Numbered from the stretch's first letter, positions 7,769 to 16,227 are shown. The stretch: 64,000 nt of DNA from Pelomonas sp. SE-A7 (GCF_030345705.1 NZ_JAUASW010000001.1:1364001-1428000), one strand, 5' to 3'. The notes: a model not told the origin generated them from the letters alone. Numbers and translations are program-made.

Positions 7769-9067
7769 ATGAACAGCAAGCAAGAAGCAAGCACGATTGC
7801 CCGCCGCCAGATCCTGATGGGCGGCCTGTCGCTCGGCAGCCTGGCCCTGGCCGGTTGCGCCGGCATGGGCCAGGGCCCATCGATAGGCCGCGTGGTCGTC
7901 ATAGGCGGCGGCTTCGGCGGCGCCACGGCGGCCCGCTATCTGCGCCTGTGGGGCGGCAATGTGGACGTGACCCTGGTCGAGCGCAACGCCGGCTTCGTGT
8001 CCTGCCCGATCTCCAACCTGGTGCTGGGCGGCCACAAGCAGATGGCCGACATCAGCCTGGGCTACGAAGGCCTGCGCTCGCTGGGCGTGAAGCTGGTGCA
8101 GGGCGAGGTGGTGGCCATCGATGCCACGGCCAAGACCGTGCGCCTGGCCGACGGCAGCGCCCTGCCCTATGACCGCGTCGTGCTGTCGCCGGGCATCGAC
8201 TTCATGCTCGATGGCATAGGCGGGCTCAGGGCCGCGCTGGACAGCGGCCAGGTGCTGCACAGCTGGAAGGCCGGCCCGCAGACGGCGGCCCTGCGCAAGC
8301 AGCTGCTCGACATGCCAGACGGCGGCGTGGTGGCCATCAGCATTCCCAAGGCGCCCTACCGCTGCCCGCCCGGCCCCTACGAGCGAGCCTGCATGATCGC
8401 CAGCTACCTGAAGGCCGCCAAGCCCAGGTCCAAGCTGCTTGTGCTGGACGCCAATCCCGAGATCACTTCCAAGAAGGGCCTGTTCGAGAAGGCCTTCAAG
8501 CAGCATTACGACGGGCTGCTGGAGTACCGCGCCAATGCCGAGCTCAAGGAAGTGGGTGGCAACGGCAAGCTGGCCAAGCTGGAATTCGAAGACGTCAAGG
8601 CCGATGTCCTGAACGTGATCCCGCCGCAGCGCGCCGCCGAGCTGGCGGTCAAGGCCGGTGTGGTCAACGTCAACCAGCGCTGGGCCGGCGTCCACTGGCT
8701 GACGATGGAATCCACCGCCGTGCCCGGCGTACATCTGCTGGGCGATGCCATCTTCCCGGGCCCCGGCATGCCCAAGAGCGGCCACATGGCCAACCAGCAG
8801 GCCAAGCTGGCGGCGGCAGCCATCATCCAGCTGCTCAAGGGCGAGGCGGTCAATCCGGCGCCGGTGCTGATGAACACCTGCTACAGCTTCGTCACCGCGG
8901 CCGAGGTGATCCACGTCGCCTCGGTCCACCAGTACGACGCTGCCGACAAGGGCTTCAAGCCGGTGCCGGGTTCGGGTGGCGTGTCGGCCGCGGCCAGCGA
9001 GCTGGAAGGCGCCTATGCCCTGTCCTGGGCCCAGAACATCTGGGATGACATGCTGGGCGGCGCCTGA
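7769..9067 (+). CDS. fccB: Flavocytochrome c sulfide dehydrogenase, FAD subunit (FccB/SoxF)
   Basis: A 432-residue periplasmic flavoprotein oxidising sulfide to sulfur. The N-terminus has ARRQILMGGLSLGSLALAG, consistent with Tat export; the LAGC that follows could also be a lipobox. The FAD Rossmann motif is VVVIGGGFGGATAARYL. Redox cysteines appear in VSCPISNLVLGG and NTCYSF, matching the two active-site cysteines of the family; further cysteines lie in YRCPPGPYERAC. The C-terminal domain GDAIFPGPGMPKSGHMAN binds FAD as in sulfide:quinone reductase relatives. It is paired with fccA and convergent with soxB across 14 bases. Confidence 0.93.
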   Translation: MNSKQEASTIARRQILMGGLSLGSLALAGCAGMGQGPSIGRVVVIGGGFGGATAARYLRLWGGNVDVTLVERNAGFVSCPISNLVLGGHKQMADISLGYEGLRSLGVKLVQGEVVAIDATAKTVRLADGSALPYDRVVLSPGIDFMLDGIGGLRAALDSGQVLHSWKAGPQTAALRKQLLDMPDGGVVAISIPKAPYRCPPGPYERACMIASYLKAAKPRSKLLVLDANPEITSKKGLFEKAFKQHYDGLLEYRANAELKEVGGNGKLAKLEFEDVKADVLNVIPPQRAAELAVKAGVVNVNQRWAGVHWLTMESTAVPGVHLLGDAIFPGPGMPKSGHMANQQAKLAAAAIIQLLKGEAVNPAPVLMNTCYSFVTAAEVIHVASVHQYDAADKGFKPVPGSGGVSAAASELEGAYALSWAQNIWDDMLGGA

Positions 9068-9081
9068 GCGTCAACCAGCGT

Positions 9082-10809
9082 TCAGGACGTCAGCCCGGCG
9101 TTGCCCTGCACGCCGACCAGCCGCGGCGCATTGATGCGTCGCGGCTTCACATGGCCCTGGCTCTTGAGCCATTGCTCGACCAGGTCCCAGACCATGGTCT
9201 TGCCGGAGCGCGCCTCCTCGGACACCGGCGCCCAGCCGGCCACCTTGTAGGTCTTGCCGGCCTCTATCGGCTTGCCGTTCAGGCGCATGTCCTGGATGCG
9301 TGAGCCCATGGCCGCGCCCGGCTCGCAGGCATAGCTGAGGCCGCCCACGCGCACCATGTCACCACCCTGCTGGTAGTAAGGATCGGGGTTGAACAGGTTG
9401 TCGCAGACGTCCTCGAGCACGGTCTTGATGGTCGCGCCGGTCATCTCGGTGAGCGTGGCATAGGAGTAGGTCGTGGCCAGCTGGTCCATCATCAGCTCGC
9501 GGGTGATGGCCTCGCCGGGCAGCAGGCTGGTGCCCCAGCGGAAGCCGGGCGAGAAGGCGATCTCGGCGCCCTGCACTTCCAGCAGCGCATCGACGATCAG
9601 CTGGTCCCAGCTGCCGTTGAAATTGCCGCGGCGGTAGAGCAGGCCATCGGTGACGGCCAGCTTCTCGTTCAGCTTGCCCTCATAGGGCTGGCGCAGCTTG
9701 CTGATCAGGGCCTCCATCTCCGGGTCGGCCTTGAGCATGTTGGCGAACACCGGCAGCAGCCGGTAGCGGAAGTCCGTCACCTTGCCGTTCTTGACCTCGA
9801 AGTCCAGCACGCCGAGGAACTTGCCATTGCTGCCGGCATTGGTCACCAGGGTGGTTCCGCCGGCATTCTTCACCTGCACCGGCACCGGCACGCCGTCATG
9901 CGTATGGCCACCGAGGATGGCGTCTATGCCGCGCACTTTCGAGGCCAGCTTCAGGTCCACGTCCATGCCGTTGTGCGAGAGCAGGACCACGACCTGGGCA
10001 CCCTTGGCGCGCGCCTCGTCGACCATGGCCTGCATGTTCTCGTCCTGGATGCCGAAGGCCCAGTCCGCCACCAGGTAGCGTGGGTTGGCGATGGGCGTGT
10101 ACGGAAAGGCCTGGCCGATGATGGCGCAGGGCACGCCGTTGATCTCGCGTATCACATAGGGCGCGAACACCGGGTCGCCGAAGTCATTGGTCTTGACGTT
10201 CTGGGCGACGAAATCGACCTTGCCCTTGAAGTCCTTGTCCAGGATTTCCTTGACCCGCTCCATGCCATAGGTGAACTCCCAGTGGCCGGTCATCACGTCC
10301 ACGCCCAGCAGCTTGCAGGCCTCGACCATGTCCTGGGCATTCGTCCACAGCGAGGTGGCCGAGCCCTGCCAGGTGTCGCCACCATCGAACAGCAGCGAAC
10401 CGGGCCGGCTGGCTCGCAGCCGCTTCACCAGGCTGCTGAGATGGGCGAAGCCGCCGACCTTGCCGTAGCGCCGCGAGGCGCGCTCGAAGTCCAGGCCGCT
10501 GAAGGCGTGGGCGTCGGCAGAGCCCGGGCGCAGGCCGGCACTCTTCAGCAAGGCCTCGCCGACCAGGTGCGGCGAGCGTCCCTGCATGCTGCCCAGACCC
10601 AGGTTGACGCTGGGCTCGCGGAAGCGGATGGGCAGCAGCTGCGCATGGCAGTCCGTCATGTGCAGCAGCGACACCTGGCCGAAGCGCGGCACGTCGTAGA
10701 AGGCCTGCTCGGCCACGGCGGCATCCGCGTCGGCATGACGGCCCAGATTGAGGCCGGCCACCGAGGCCGCCGACAGCATCTGCAGGAACTCGCGCTTGCT
10801 CAGGTTCAT
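9082..10809 (-). CDS. soxB: SoxB thiosulfohydrolase
   Basis: A 575-residue periplasmic dimanganese hydrolase that releases sulfate from the thiosulfonate carried on SoxY. The N-terminus NLSKREFLQMLSAASVAG is a Tat-like signal. Metal-site motifs of the 5'-nucleotidase-like fold are visible: LLHMTDCHAQLLP, DGGDTWQGSATSLW, GHWEFTYG and GGHTHDGVP. It is the last sox gene in the block, but an intrinsic terminator separates it from soxX and no Shine-Dalgarno sequence precedes the ATG, so its expression may be set separately. Confidence 0.97.
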   Translation of the reverse strand: MNLSKREFLQMLSAASVAGLNLGRHADADAAVAEQAFYDVPRFGQVSLLHMTDCHAQLLPIRFREPSVNLGLGSMQGRSPHLVGEALLKSAGLRPGSADAHAFSGLDFERASRRYGKVGGFAHLSSLVKRLRASRPGSLLFDGGDTWQGSATSLWTNAQDMVEACKLLGVDVMTGHWEFTYGMERVKEILDKDFKGKVDFVAQNVKTNDFGDPVFAPYVIREINGVPCAIIGQAFPYTPIANPRYLVADWAFGIQDENMQAMVDEARAKGAQVVVLLSHNGMDVDLKLASKVRGIDAILGGHTHDGVPVPVQVKNAGGTTLVTNAGSNGKFLGVLDFEVKNGKVTDFRYRLLPVFANMLKADPEMEALISKLRQPYEGKLNEKLAVTDGLLYRRGNFNGSWDQLIVDALLEVQGAEIAFSPGFRWGTSLLPGEAITRELMMDQLATTYSYATLTEMTGATIKTVLEDVCDNLFNPDPYYQQGGDMVRVGGLSYACEPGAAMGSRIQDMRLNGKPIEAGKTYKVAGWAPVSEEARSGKTMVWDLVEQWLKSQGHVKPRRINAPRLVGVQGNAGLTS

Positions 10810-10810
10810 G

Positions 10811-10826
10811 ATAAGTAGCGGCTTAT
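10811..10826. promoter_or_regulatory. Inverted repeat abutting the soxB start codon
   Basis: ATAAG-TAGCGG-CTTAT ends one base from the soxB ATG. It has the same N6-spaced layout as the perfect operator near 5050, although the arms differ. It may be an operator or an RNA hairpin that limits initiation, and it occupies the place where a ribosome site would be expected. Confidence 0.45.
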
Positions 10827-10838
10827 GTTCTGAAGCTG

Positions 10839-10871
10839 AAAAAGCCCGCCGCTCATCCTGAGCCGGCGGGC
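10839..10871 (-). terminator. Intrinsic terminator between soxX and soxB
   Basis: Read on the minus strand, GCCCGCCGGCTC pairs with GAGCGGCGGGC (one bulged base, five-base loop) and is followed by TTTTT. It lies just after the soxX stop and 30 bases before the soxB start. Confidence 0.8.
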
Positions 10872-10884
10872 ATGGGCCCGGGGC

Positions 10885-11538
10885 CTACTGGTTGACCGGC
10901 GAACGCGGGTCCAGCAGCAAGGCCATCAGGTGGCGGATCTGCTCTTCGTCCAGCAGCTTCATGTGGCCGAAGCGCGGCATGTTGGAGCAGGCCGAATAGG
11001 CCTTGGAGTTCCACAGCTTGCCCCAGGTGTACTGGACGATGGGCGCCGAGGCCGGATCGGCCACGTCCTTGACGCCGCGCAGCTTGCCGTAGTTGTAGAG
11101 GCTGGGACCAATGGTGCCGAACGAGACCTCGGCCGGGCCGATCTGGTGGCAGTTGTAGCAGCTGGCGCCATTGCCCTTGGGATCGGCCGACTTGTCGGTC
11201 CAGGTCATGCCGCGGCCGTTCTGGGCCAGCTTCTCGCCCTCTTTCCAGTCGCCCAGGTACTGGCCGCCGGTCGGCCACTTGACCGAGGCCAGCGATTCGG
11301 CCTCGATCTGCTTGCTGACGGCCTCGGACGGTGCCTCGGCGCCGGAGCAGGCTTTCTGGCCCAGGTCCTGGTCCAGGCGCTGCATCGTGGCAATGCCCTC
11401 TTCCCGGAACGAGGCCTTGAGCATGGCCTGGGCCTGGGCATCGAGTTCGGCCGAGCTGGGCAGGCTGGCACAGCCGACCACGGCGGCGGTGCCGACGACG
11501 ATCAGGGCCAGAGACTTGAACTTGTTCTTGCTCATCAT
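10885..11538 (-). CDS. soxX: SoxX, cytochrome c subunit of SoxAX
   Basis: A 217-residue monohaem cytochrome that pairs with SoxA to couple thiosulfate oxidatively to SoxY. The N-terminal segment ALIVVGTAAVVGCASLP ends in a lipobox (VVGC), so it may be membrane-anchored. The haem motif is CYNCH, followed by the SoxX hallmark region GTIGPSLYNYG and a Met-containing segment SNMPRFGHM that should supply the sixth ligand. The start at 11538 is chosen for AGGAG upstream; a second ATG follows immediately. Lies 16 bases after soxA. The extra residues 20-100 make it longer than the smallest SoxX proteins. Confidence 0.93.
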   Translation of the reverse strand: MMSKNKFKSLALIVVGTAAVVGCASLPSSAELDAQAQAMLKASFREEGIATMQRLDQDLGQKACSGAEAPSEAVSKQIEAESLASVKWPTGGQYLGDWKEGEKLAQNGRGMTWTDKSADPKGNGASCYNCHQIGPAEVSFGTIGPSLYNYGKLRGVKDVADPASAPIVQYTWGKLWNSKAYSACSNMPRFGHMKLLDEEQIRHLMALLLDPRSPVNQ

Positions 11539-11554
11539 GGCTTGGCTCTCCTGC

Positions 11555-12364
11555 TCAGCGCTTGATCGCCGGGGCGATGGATTCGGCGCCCTTGGCATTG
11601 ACGCCCATATAGACACCCAGGGCGACCGTCACATCCGAGGCATAGCCCGGGTACGGAAAGCGCTGCTGACGGAAACAGTCGTTGAGTCGCCGCTGCATGC
11701 TCCACAGCTCGCCGCTGGAGACGCGATAGGCCGGCCAGGCCGCGAAGCCGATACCGTCACCGGGGTTCTTGGTCAGGTTGGGCAGGTCCTGCAGGCGGAT
11801 GCGCTGGCCTTCGGTGCCGTGGCAGGAGGCGCAGGAGAAGTCCATGGGGCCGCCGCGAAAGTAGAAGGCGCGCTTGCCCATCTCGTACATGCGGCGCTCC
11901 TCGGCATGGCCCTGCGGCAGGTTCATGCGGGCGCCACGAGACTCGGAGGCCACCCAGGCCGCCAGCGCTTCCATGTTGGACTGCTCGCCGCGGCCGAACG
12001 GCGTCTTGGCGATGGCGGCAGCGTCCAGGCCCTGCAGCGTGCTCATGCAGGTCAGCAGGCGCGACTCCAGGTCCTGCACCTTGCCGGTATCGGCGAAGAA
12101 GCGCGGCAGCTCGACGAAAGCGCCCTTGACCACGCCCGGGCCCTTGCCCAGGTCGCAGGCCTGCAGCGTGGCGTTCTTGGGTCCGCGCTTCTGTTTCCAA
12201 AGGTCCTCGCCCTTGGCCTCGAACAGCTCGGCGGGGTTGCCGTCCGCCAGCAGCTTGCGGTACTCGGCAATGCCGTCGGCCGCCGTCTTCTGTGCCAGGG
12301 CCGGTGCGGCGCTGCAAAGCGCCACGCACAGCGCCAGCCATCCTCTGCGCATGCTCATCATCAT
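11555..12364 (-). CDS. soxA: SoxA, cytochrome c subunit of SoxAX (single CxxCH)
   Basis: A 269-residue exported protein; with SoxX it forms the disulfide between SoxY and thiosulfate. The signal peptide is at residues 5-25 (LALCVALCSAAPALA). Only one haem motif is present, CASCH. The equivalent N-terminal region keeps two cysteines (QACDLG and LLTCMST) but no CxxCH, so this is a monohaem SoxA as in Starkeya-type enzymes. The catalytic cysteine is probably that of NDCFRQQRFPYPG. The start at 12364 follows AGGAG and is the first of three ATGs. Sits between soxZ and soxX. Confidence 0.94.
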   Translation of the reverse strand: MMMSMRRGWLALCVALCSAAPALAQKTAADGIAEYRKLLADGNPAELFEAKGEDLWKQKRGPKNATLQACDLGKGPGVVKGAFVELPRFFADTGKVQDLESRLLTCMSTLQGLDAAAIAKTPFGRGEQSNMEALAAWVASESRGARMNLPQGHAEERRMYEMGKRAFYFRGGPMDFSCASCHGTEGQRIRLQDLPNLTKNPGDGIGFAAWPAYRVSSGELWSMQRRLNDCFRQQRFPYPGYASDVTVALGVYMGVNAKGAESIAPAIKR

Positions 12365-12423
12365 CGATGGGTCTCCTGCCTGTTGTTGTTCGACGGGCCG
12401 GGCTGGCCCGCGCGGGGGCGTGA

Positions 12424-12735
12424 TCAGCTGACGACGGCTTCGTCGCTGCGCTTTTCGCCCTTGTTGTCGGTCCAGCTGATGCCGATCTTGTCGCCGGCCT
12501 TGGCGCCCTTGATCTGGAACTCCATGAAGGGGTTCTTGGACACCGAGGGGCCCCACTCGGCGGTCATCACGACCTTGCCGTTGAGCGAGGCGCTGACCTC
12601 GTTGATGTACCAGGCCGGGATGGTCTTGCCGGCGCTGTCCTTGCGCTGGCCGGTTTCCATCTCATGGGCCATCAGCACGCGCACGGTCACCTTGTCGCCG
12701 GTCACCTGCGCCCGGATGCGCATAGGGTCTGCCAT
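12424..12735 (-). CDS. soxZ: SoxZ, carrier complex partner
   Basis: A 103-residue immunoglobulin-like protein with no signal peptide. It matches SoxZ throughout, with MRIRAQVTGDKVTVRVLMAHEMETG at the start (read in two parts around residue 15) and the core NPFMEFQIKGAKAGDKI. It binds SoxY and crosses the membrane with it through the Tat signal of SoxY. It lies 54 bases after soxY and 59 before soxA, inside the soxCDYZAX block. Confidence 0.95.
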   Translation of the reverse strand: MADPMRIRAQVTGDKVTVRVLMAHEMETGQRKDSAGKTIPAWYINEVSASLNGKVVMTAEWGPSVSKNPFMEFQIKGAKAGDKIGISWTDNKGEKRSDEAVVS

Positions 12736-12789
12736 TTGGGTATCTCCTTGGGATTCAGTTTCGAAGTCAGGGCTGAGGTCTTGGCAGCT

Positions 12790-13260
12790 TCAGCCGCCAC
12801 AGCCCCCCAGCGTGACCTTCACTTCCTTCTGCGCGAACAGCACCTTGTTGTCGTTGGTCACGACCACGGCGAACACATTGGACGACTGGCCCATCTTGAC
12901 CCGCGCCTTGAAGGCCGGCTCGATCTCGGGCGTGACGTTGAAAACCGCGGCCAGCACCGCCGGGTTCTTCTCGACCAGCAGCATCACCTGCTTGACACCG
13001 CCCAGCGTGGTGGCCACGCCCAGCGGCACGACGGCGCCGTTCTCGGCGATGTCGGGGGCACTGATGCTGACGTCCTTGCTCTCGGCCGGTGCGCCGAGGC
13101 CCAGCGACTTGAGCACGTCGGCCAGCGACTTGGCGTCGAACGCGCCCTTGCCGGCCACCGGGCCGGACGCATGGGCCAGGCCGCCGAACAGGCCGCTGGC
13201 CAGCATCAGCGACGCCACCTTGGCGCTGGTCGCGAGCATCTCGCGGCGGTTTGAGATCAT
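12790..13260 (-). CDS. soxY: SoxY, covalent sulfur carrier
   Basis: A 156-residue carrier on whose C-terminal cysteine the sulfur intermediates ride. The protein ends in GGCGG, the diagnostic swinging arm. The N-terminus SNRREMLATSAKVASLMLASG is a Tat signal, cleaved near LAHA. The start at 13260 follows AAGGAG; an upstream ATG at 13293 lacks a ribosome site. There is an 89-base gap to soxD upstream, so an internal promoter is possible. Confidence 0.96.
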   Translation of the reverse strand: MISNRREMLATSAKVASLMLASGLFGGLAHASGPVAGKGAFDAKSLADVLKSLGLGAPAESKDVSISAPDIAENGAVVPLGVATTLGGVKQVMLLVEKNPAVLAAVFNVTPEIEPAFKARVKMGQSSNVFAVVVTNDNKVLFAQKEVKVTLGGCGG

Positions 13261-13349
13261 CTGGGTCTCCTTGATCGGTCTCGATGAATACATGCTAGGA
13301 AAGGGAGGGGCCCGCCATCAACCGTGCCATCCCGTACAGAACCTGGGCC

Positions 13350-14411
13350 TCAGCGCAAGGCGCCGGCCTTGAGCCACTGGGCGATCGTCGCAGCTTCGGC
13401 TTCACCCAAGGACTGCGGGGGCATGGGAACACCGCCCCAGACGCCGGATCCACCGGAGCGTATCTTGCCCGCCAGATAGGCCTCGGCGTCGATGCGGCCG
13501 GCATATTTCTTCGCGATCTCCCTGAACGGCGGGCCGACCAGCTTGTTGTCGACCGCATGGCAGGCCGTGCAGCTGTATTTGTTCAGCAGGGCCATGGGCG
13601 CGGCCGGCTTGGCGGCAACGGGTGCGGCCGTGGCAACAGGCTTGGGCAACGAGCCGGCGCCGGCGGGCCGGGTCGTGTCCACACCATGCTGGGCGCCCAC
13701 CGCGCGGTTCTGGTCGGCCAGGTTGCCGTGGGCATTGCGGGCATGCTCGGGCAGCATGGAAGCGACGGCCGCCTCGGTCGGGCAATGGCTCATGCAGGCC
13801 TGGGCCTGCACGTCGGGCTTGCTCGGCTTGCCCAGCGCCTTGCCCGGCCACAGCGCATGGTCCAGCGTCATGCCCTTTCGGTTGGGCATGCGCGCCTGGA
13901 CCTCGGCGATGTTGCGGTCCGAAAGCACGAAGTCGTCGCCCACCACGCCGCCCAGGTTCAGCAGAAAGGCCGTGACCGCATAGACCTCCTCGGTGCTTAG
14001 GGTCTTGGGCGCGGTCCAGGGCATGGCGCGGTTGATGTAGTCCCACAGCGTGGAGACTGTGGCCACCTTCATCAGCGTGGTGCGGCCCGGGTAACCCTTG
14101 TCGTCCAGACGGGCGACGCGGCCGGTCTTGATGTCATCGGCGCTGGTGCCGCCGACCAGCGGATTGAACACCTCGCCGCTCTCGCCAAAGATGCCATGGC
14201 ACTGGGCGCACTTGGCTTCCCAGACCTCCTGGCCCCTGGCCACGCTGCCCGAGCCCTTGGGCAGGCCCTTGAAGTCGGGCCGCACATCGATGTCCCAGGC
14301 GGCGACCTCCTTGGGCGTGGCTGCGCGGCCAATGCCAGGCAAGTCGCGGGGCTGGGCGGCGGCCGAAGCGGCCAGCAGGAGAGCGAGGACAGGCAGCAGC
14401 CAGCGCTTCAT
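13350..14411 (-). CDS. soxD: SoxD, dihaem cytochrome subunit of sulfane dehydrogenase
   Basis: A 353-residue exported cytochrome that takes electrons from SoxC. The signal peptide is LLPVLALLLAASAAA. There are two haem domains: CAQCH near residue 75, and CTACH near 280 within a small c551-like domain ending in VPMPPQSL. A Pro/Ala-rich linker (about 245-270) joins them. The start ATG at 14411 is four bases after the soxC stop, so translation is likely coupled. The cysteines in QACMSHC do not make a third haem site because no CxxCH is formed. Confidence 0.93.
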   Translation of the reverse strand: MKRWLLPVLALLLAASAAAQPRDLPGIGRAATPKEVAAWDIDVRPDFKGLPKGSGSVARGQEVWEAKCAQCHGIFGESGEVFNPLVGGTSADDIKTGRVARLDDKGYPGRTTLMKVATVSTLWDYINRAMPWTAPKTLSTEEVYAVTAFLLNLGGVVGDDFVLSDRNIAEVQARMPNRKGMTLDHALWPGKALGKPSKPDVQAQACMSHCPTEAAVASMLPEHARNAHGNLADQNRAVGAQHGVDTTRPAGAGSLPKPVATAAPVAAKPAAPMALLNKYSCTACHAVDNKLVGPPFREIAKKYAGRIDAEAYLAGKIRSGGSGVWGGVPMPPQSLGEAEAATIAQWLKAGALR

Positions 14412-14415
14412 GCGC

Positions 14416-15792
14416 TCAGGACAACTGGACATTGCGCACCTCGCCATCCTCTTGCACCAGCCAGGTCTGGATGGCGTTGTTGTGATAGATCGAGCGGGTG
14501 CCGCGCACCTCGCGCAGCTGCCGGTAATTGGGCTGCACATAGCCGGTCTCGTCCATGGCCCGGCTCTGTATCAGGGCCGGCTTGCCATCCCAGACCCAGT
14601 CGATATTGAAACGGCTCAGGCACTTGGCCATCACCGGGCCTTCCAGCCGCGCGCTGCGCCAGTTGCGGCCGCCATCGACCGACACATCCACTCGCTTGAC
14701 CTTGCCGCGCCCCGACCAGGCCAGGCCGGAGATGTTGTAGAAGCCCTTGTCCAGCAGCACCTGGCCGCCGGAAGGCGTGGTCACCACGCTCTTGCATTCC
14801 TGGGTGCTGCTGTACTGGCGGTGCAAGCCGCCTGGCATCAGGTCGATGTAGTGCACCGCCTCGTCCTTGCTGGCCCAGGGCTGGTCGCCCACCTCGATGC
14901 GGCGCAGGTACTTCACCCAGCTCACGCCCTGCACGCCGGGCACGACCAGGCGCAGCGGATAGCCCTGCTCGGGCCGCAGCATCTCGCCGTTCTGGCCGTA
15001 GGCGATCAGCACCTCGCCGCTCTCGACCAGTTCCATGGGAATCGTGCGGGTCATCGAGGAGCCATCGGCCCCTTCCGCCAGCACATAGCGGGCCTTCCTG
15101 TAGTCGACGCCAGCCAGGTCCAGCAGGATGCGCAGCGGTACTCCGGTGAACTCGCTGCAGCTGAGCATGCCGTGGCTGTATTGCACCGTGGGCACGGCCA
15201 CGTTGCCCCACTCCATGCCCGAATTGGCGCCGCATTCGATGAAGTGGAAACGCGAGACCGGCGGCAGCCGCATGATCTCGTCCATGGTGAAGACCATGGC
15301 CTTCTTGAGCAGGCCCGGATCCGAACCGTTGATCATCAAGCGGTGCTTGCTGGGGTCTATGTCCCACCAGCCCTGATGATGACGCTCGAAATGCAGGCCG
15401 CTGGGCGTGACGATGCCGAACAGCGACTGCAGCGGCGCAAACGAGACCGAGGCCTGGGCCGTCTGAGTCAGGCCAGGGCTCTGGCGGCGCTGCACGTTGG
15501 CTTCGTACTTGGAGGGCTTGCCATAGCCGTCGGTCGCAACCGGCTGACCCAGGCCCTTGCCGTGCTCGGGCAGCTGCAGGATGTTGGGATCGCCCTCGCC
15601 GCCTGGCGGCGTTTGGGCGGCAACGAGTGGCACTGCCGCCGCGGCACCGGCGACCGCAAATGCATTGCGCAGAAAGCTGCGCCGCCCTGCCTTGGCCTCG
15701 GCAAAGACCTGGCGGATGCCGGCCGCATCGATGAAGTTCTCGGGCGCCTTGATCAGGCGCCCGGGCACTCCCGGCTTGTCTGCTTGGCCCAC
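14416..15792 (-). CDS. soxC: SoxC, molybdenum subunit of sulfane dehydrogenase
   Basis: A 458-residue Tat-exported sulfite-oxidase-fold enzyme; with SoxD it oxidises the sulfane sulfur on SoxY, so thiosulfate can go fully to sulfate without stored sulfur. The GTG at 15792 is the best start because AAGGAG lies seven bases upstream; an in-frame ATG at 15876 has none. The twin-arginine stretch AGRRSFLRNAFAVAG lies near residue 35. The molybdenum-binding cysteine is that of FIECGANSG, and the C-terminal dimerisation domain includes VSVDGGRNWRSARLEGP. First gene of the soxCDYZAX block. Confidence 0.95.
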   Translation of the reverse strand: MGQADKPGVPGRLIKAPENFIDAAGIRQVFAEAKAGRRSFLRNAFAVAGAAAAVPLVAAQTPPGGEGDPNILQLPEHGKGLGQPVATDGYGKPSKYEANVQRRQSPGLTQTAQASVSFAPLQSLFGIVTPSGLHFERHHQGWWDIDPSKHRLMINGSDPGLLKKAMVFTMDEIMRLPPVSRFHFIECGANSGMEWGNVAVPTVQYSHGMLSCSEFTGVPLRILLDLAGVDYRKARYVLAEGADGSSMTRTIPMELVESGEVLIAYGQNGEMLRPEQGYPLRLVVPGVQGVSWVKYLRRIEVGDQPWASKDEAVHYIDLMPGGLHRQYSSTQECKSVVTTPSGGQVLLDKGFYNISGLAWSGRGKVKRVDVSVDGGRNWRSARLEGPVMAKCLSRFNIDWVWDGKPALIQSRAMDETGYVQPNYRQLREVRGTRSIYHNNAIQTWLVQEDGEVRNVQLS

Positions 15793-15877
15793 GGACCGTC
15801 TCCTTGCTTGCTCTTGTGCTCGGGATCCGACTTGGCTGGCCACGGTATCGCAGACCGGCTCGGTGATCCAGATCAAT

Positions 15878-15913
15878 GAATATCACTATGCCCGAATATT
15901 TGGCTTCAGTGAA
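15878..15913 (-). promoter_or_regulatory. Candidate sox operon promoter with repeated GAATAT elements
   Basis: On the minus strand TTCACT and CATAGT are separated by 17 bases, a plausible weak sigma-70 pair. Two direct GAATAT copies (15878 and 15894) start 16 bases apart and overlap it; each contains the GAAT half of the operator seen at 5044. This is the only AT-rich stretch upstream of soxC. Confidence 0.4.
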
Positions 15914-15967
15914 CTAACAAGAACAAGGGAAAACGCGGAATACGGTTTGGCGAGCGCACAAAGCAAG

Positions 15968-15995
15968 ACGCCCCGCCGGGGACCCGACGGGGCGT
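15968..15995 (-). terminator. Hairpin terminator after the tRNA-Val pair
   Basis: ACGCCCCG and CGGGGCGT form the stem (about ten base pairs with one G-T) around a short loop. It lies 13 bases past the CCA end of the second tRNA. T-rich DNA is present on both sides, so it could work in either direction. Confidence 0.6.
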
Positions 15996-16007
15996 TTGTT
16001 CAAGGCT

Positions 16008-16082
16008 TGGTGGGCGGTGCAGGGTTCGAACCTGCGACCCCTGCCGTGTGAAGGCAGTGCTCTACCGCTGAGCTAACCGCCC
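16008..16082 (-). tRNA. tRNA-Val (anticodon CAC), downstream copy
   Basis: The minus strand reads GGGCGGTTAGCTCAG from 16082, an anticodon stem CTGCC/GGCAG with loop TTCACAC (anticodon CAC, codon GTG), TTCGAAC in the T loop, an acceptor end ACCGCCC, discriminator A and an encoded CCA. The total length is 75 bases. It is identical to the copy 70 bases upstream. Confidence 0.95.
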
Positions 16083-16152
16083 GGTATCTGGCGGAGGCGA
16101 CTTTCACGAATCCGTCGAGGCCGATCGAATGGCCGGACTCTTCAAGGATTCC

Positions 16153-16227
16153 TGGTGGGCGGTGCAGGGTTCGAACCTGCGACCCCTGCCGTGTGAAGGC
16201 AGTGCTCTACCGCTGAGCTAACCGCCC
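16153..16227 (-). tRNA. tRNA-Val (anticodon CAC), upstream copy
   Basis: Same 75-base sequence, cloverleaf and encoded CCA as its neighbour. The two copies are probably co-transcribed; the 70-base spacer has no gene. Confidence 0.95.

Noticed and set aside
11171..13372. A 733-codon plus-strand open frame across soxX, soxA, soxZ and soxY
   Set aside because: Antisense to four conserved sox genes with clear haem and carrier motifs.
16008..16227. Repeated 75-base units as a possible CRISPR or att repeat
   Set aside because: They fold as tRNA-Val with encoded CCA; there are only two copies and no integrase or cas gene is near.
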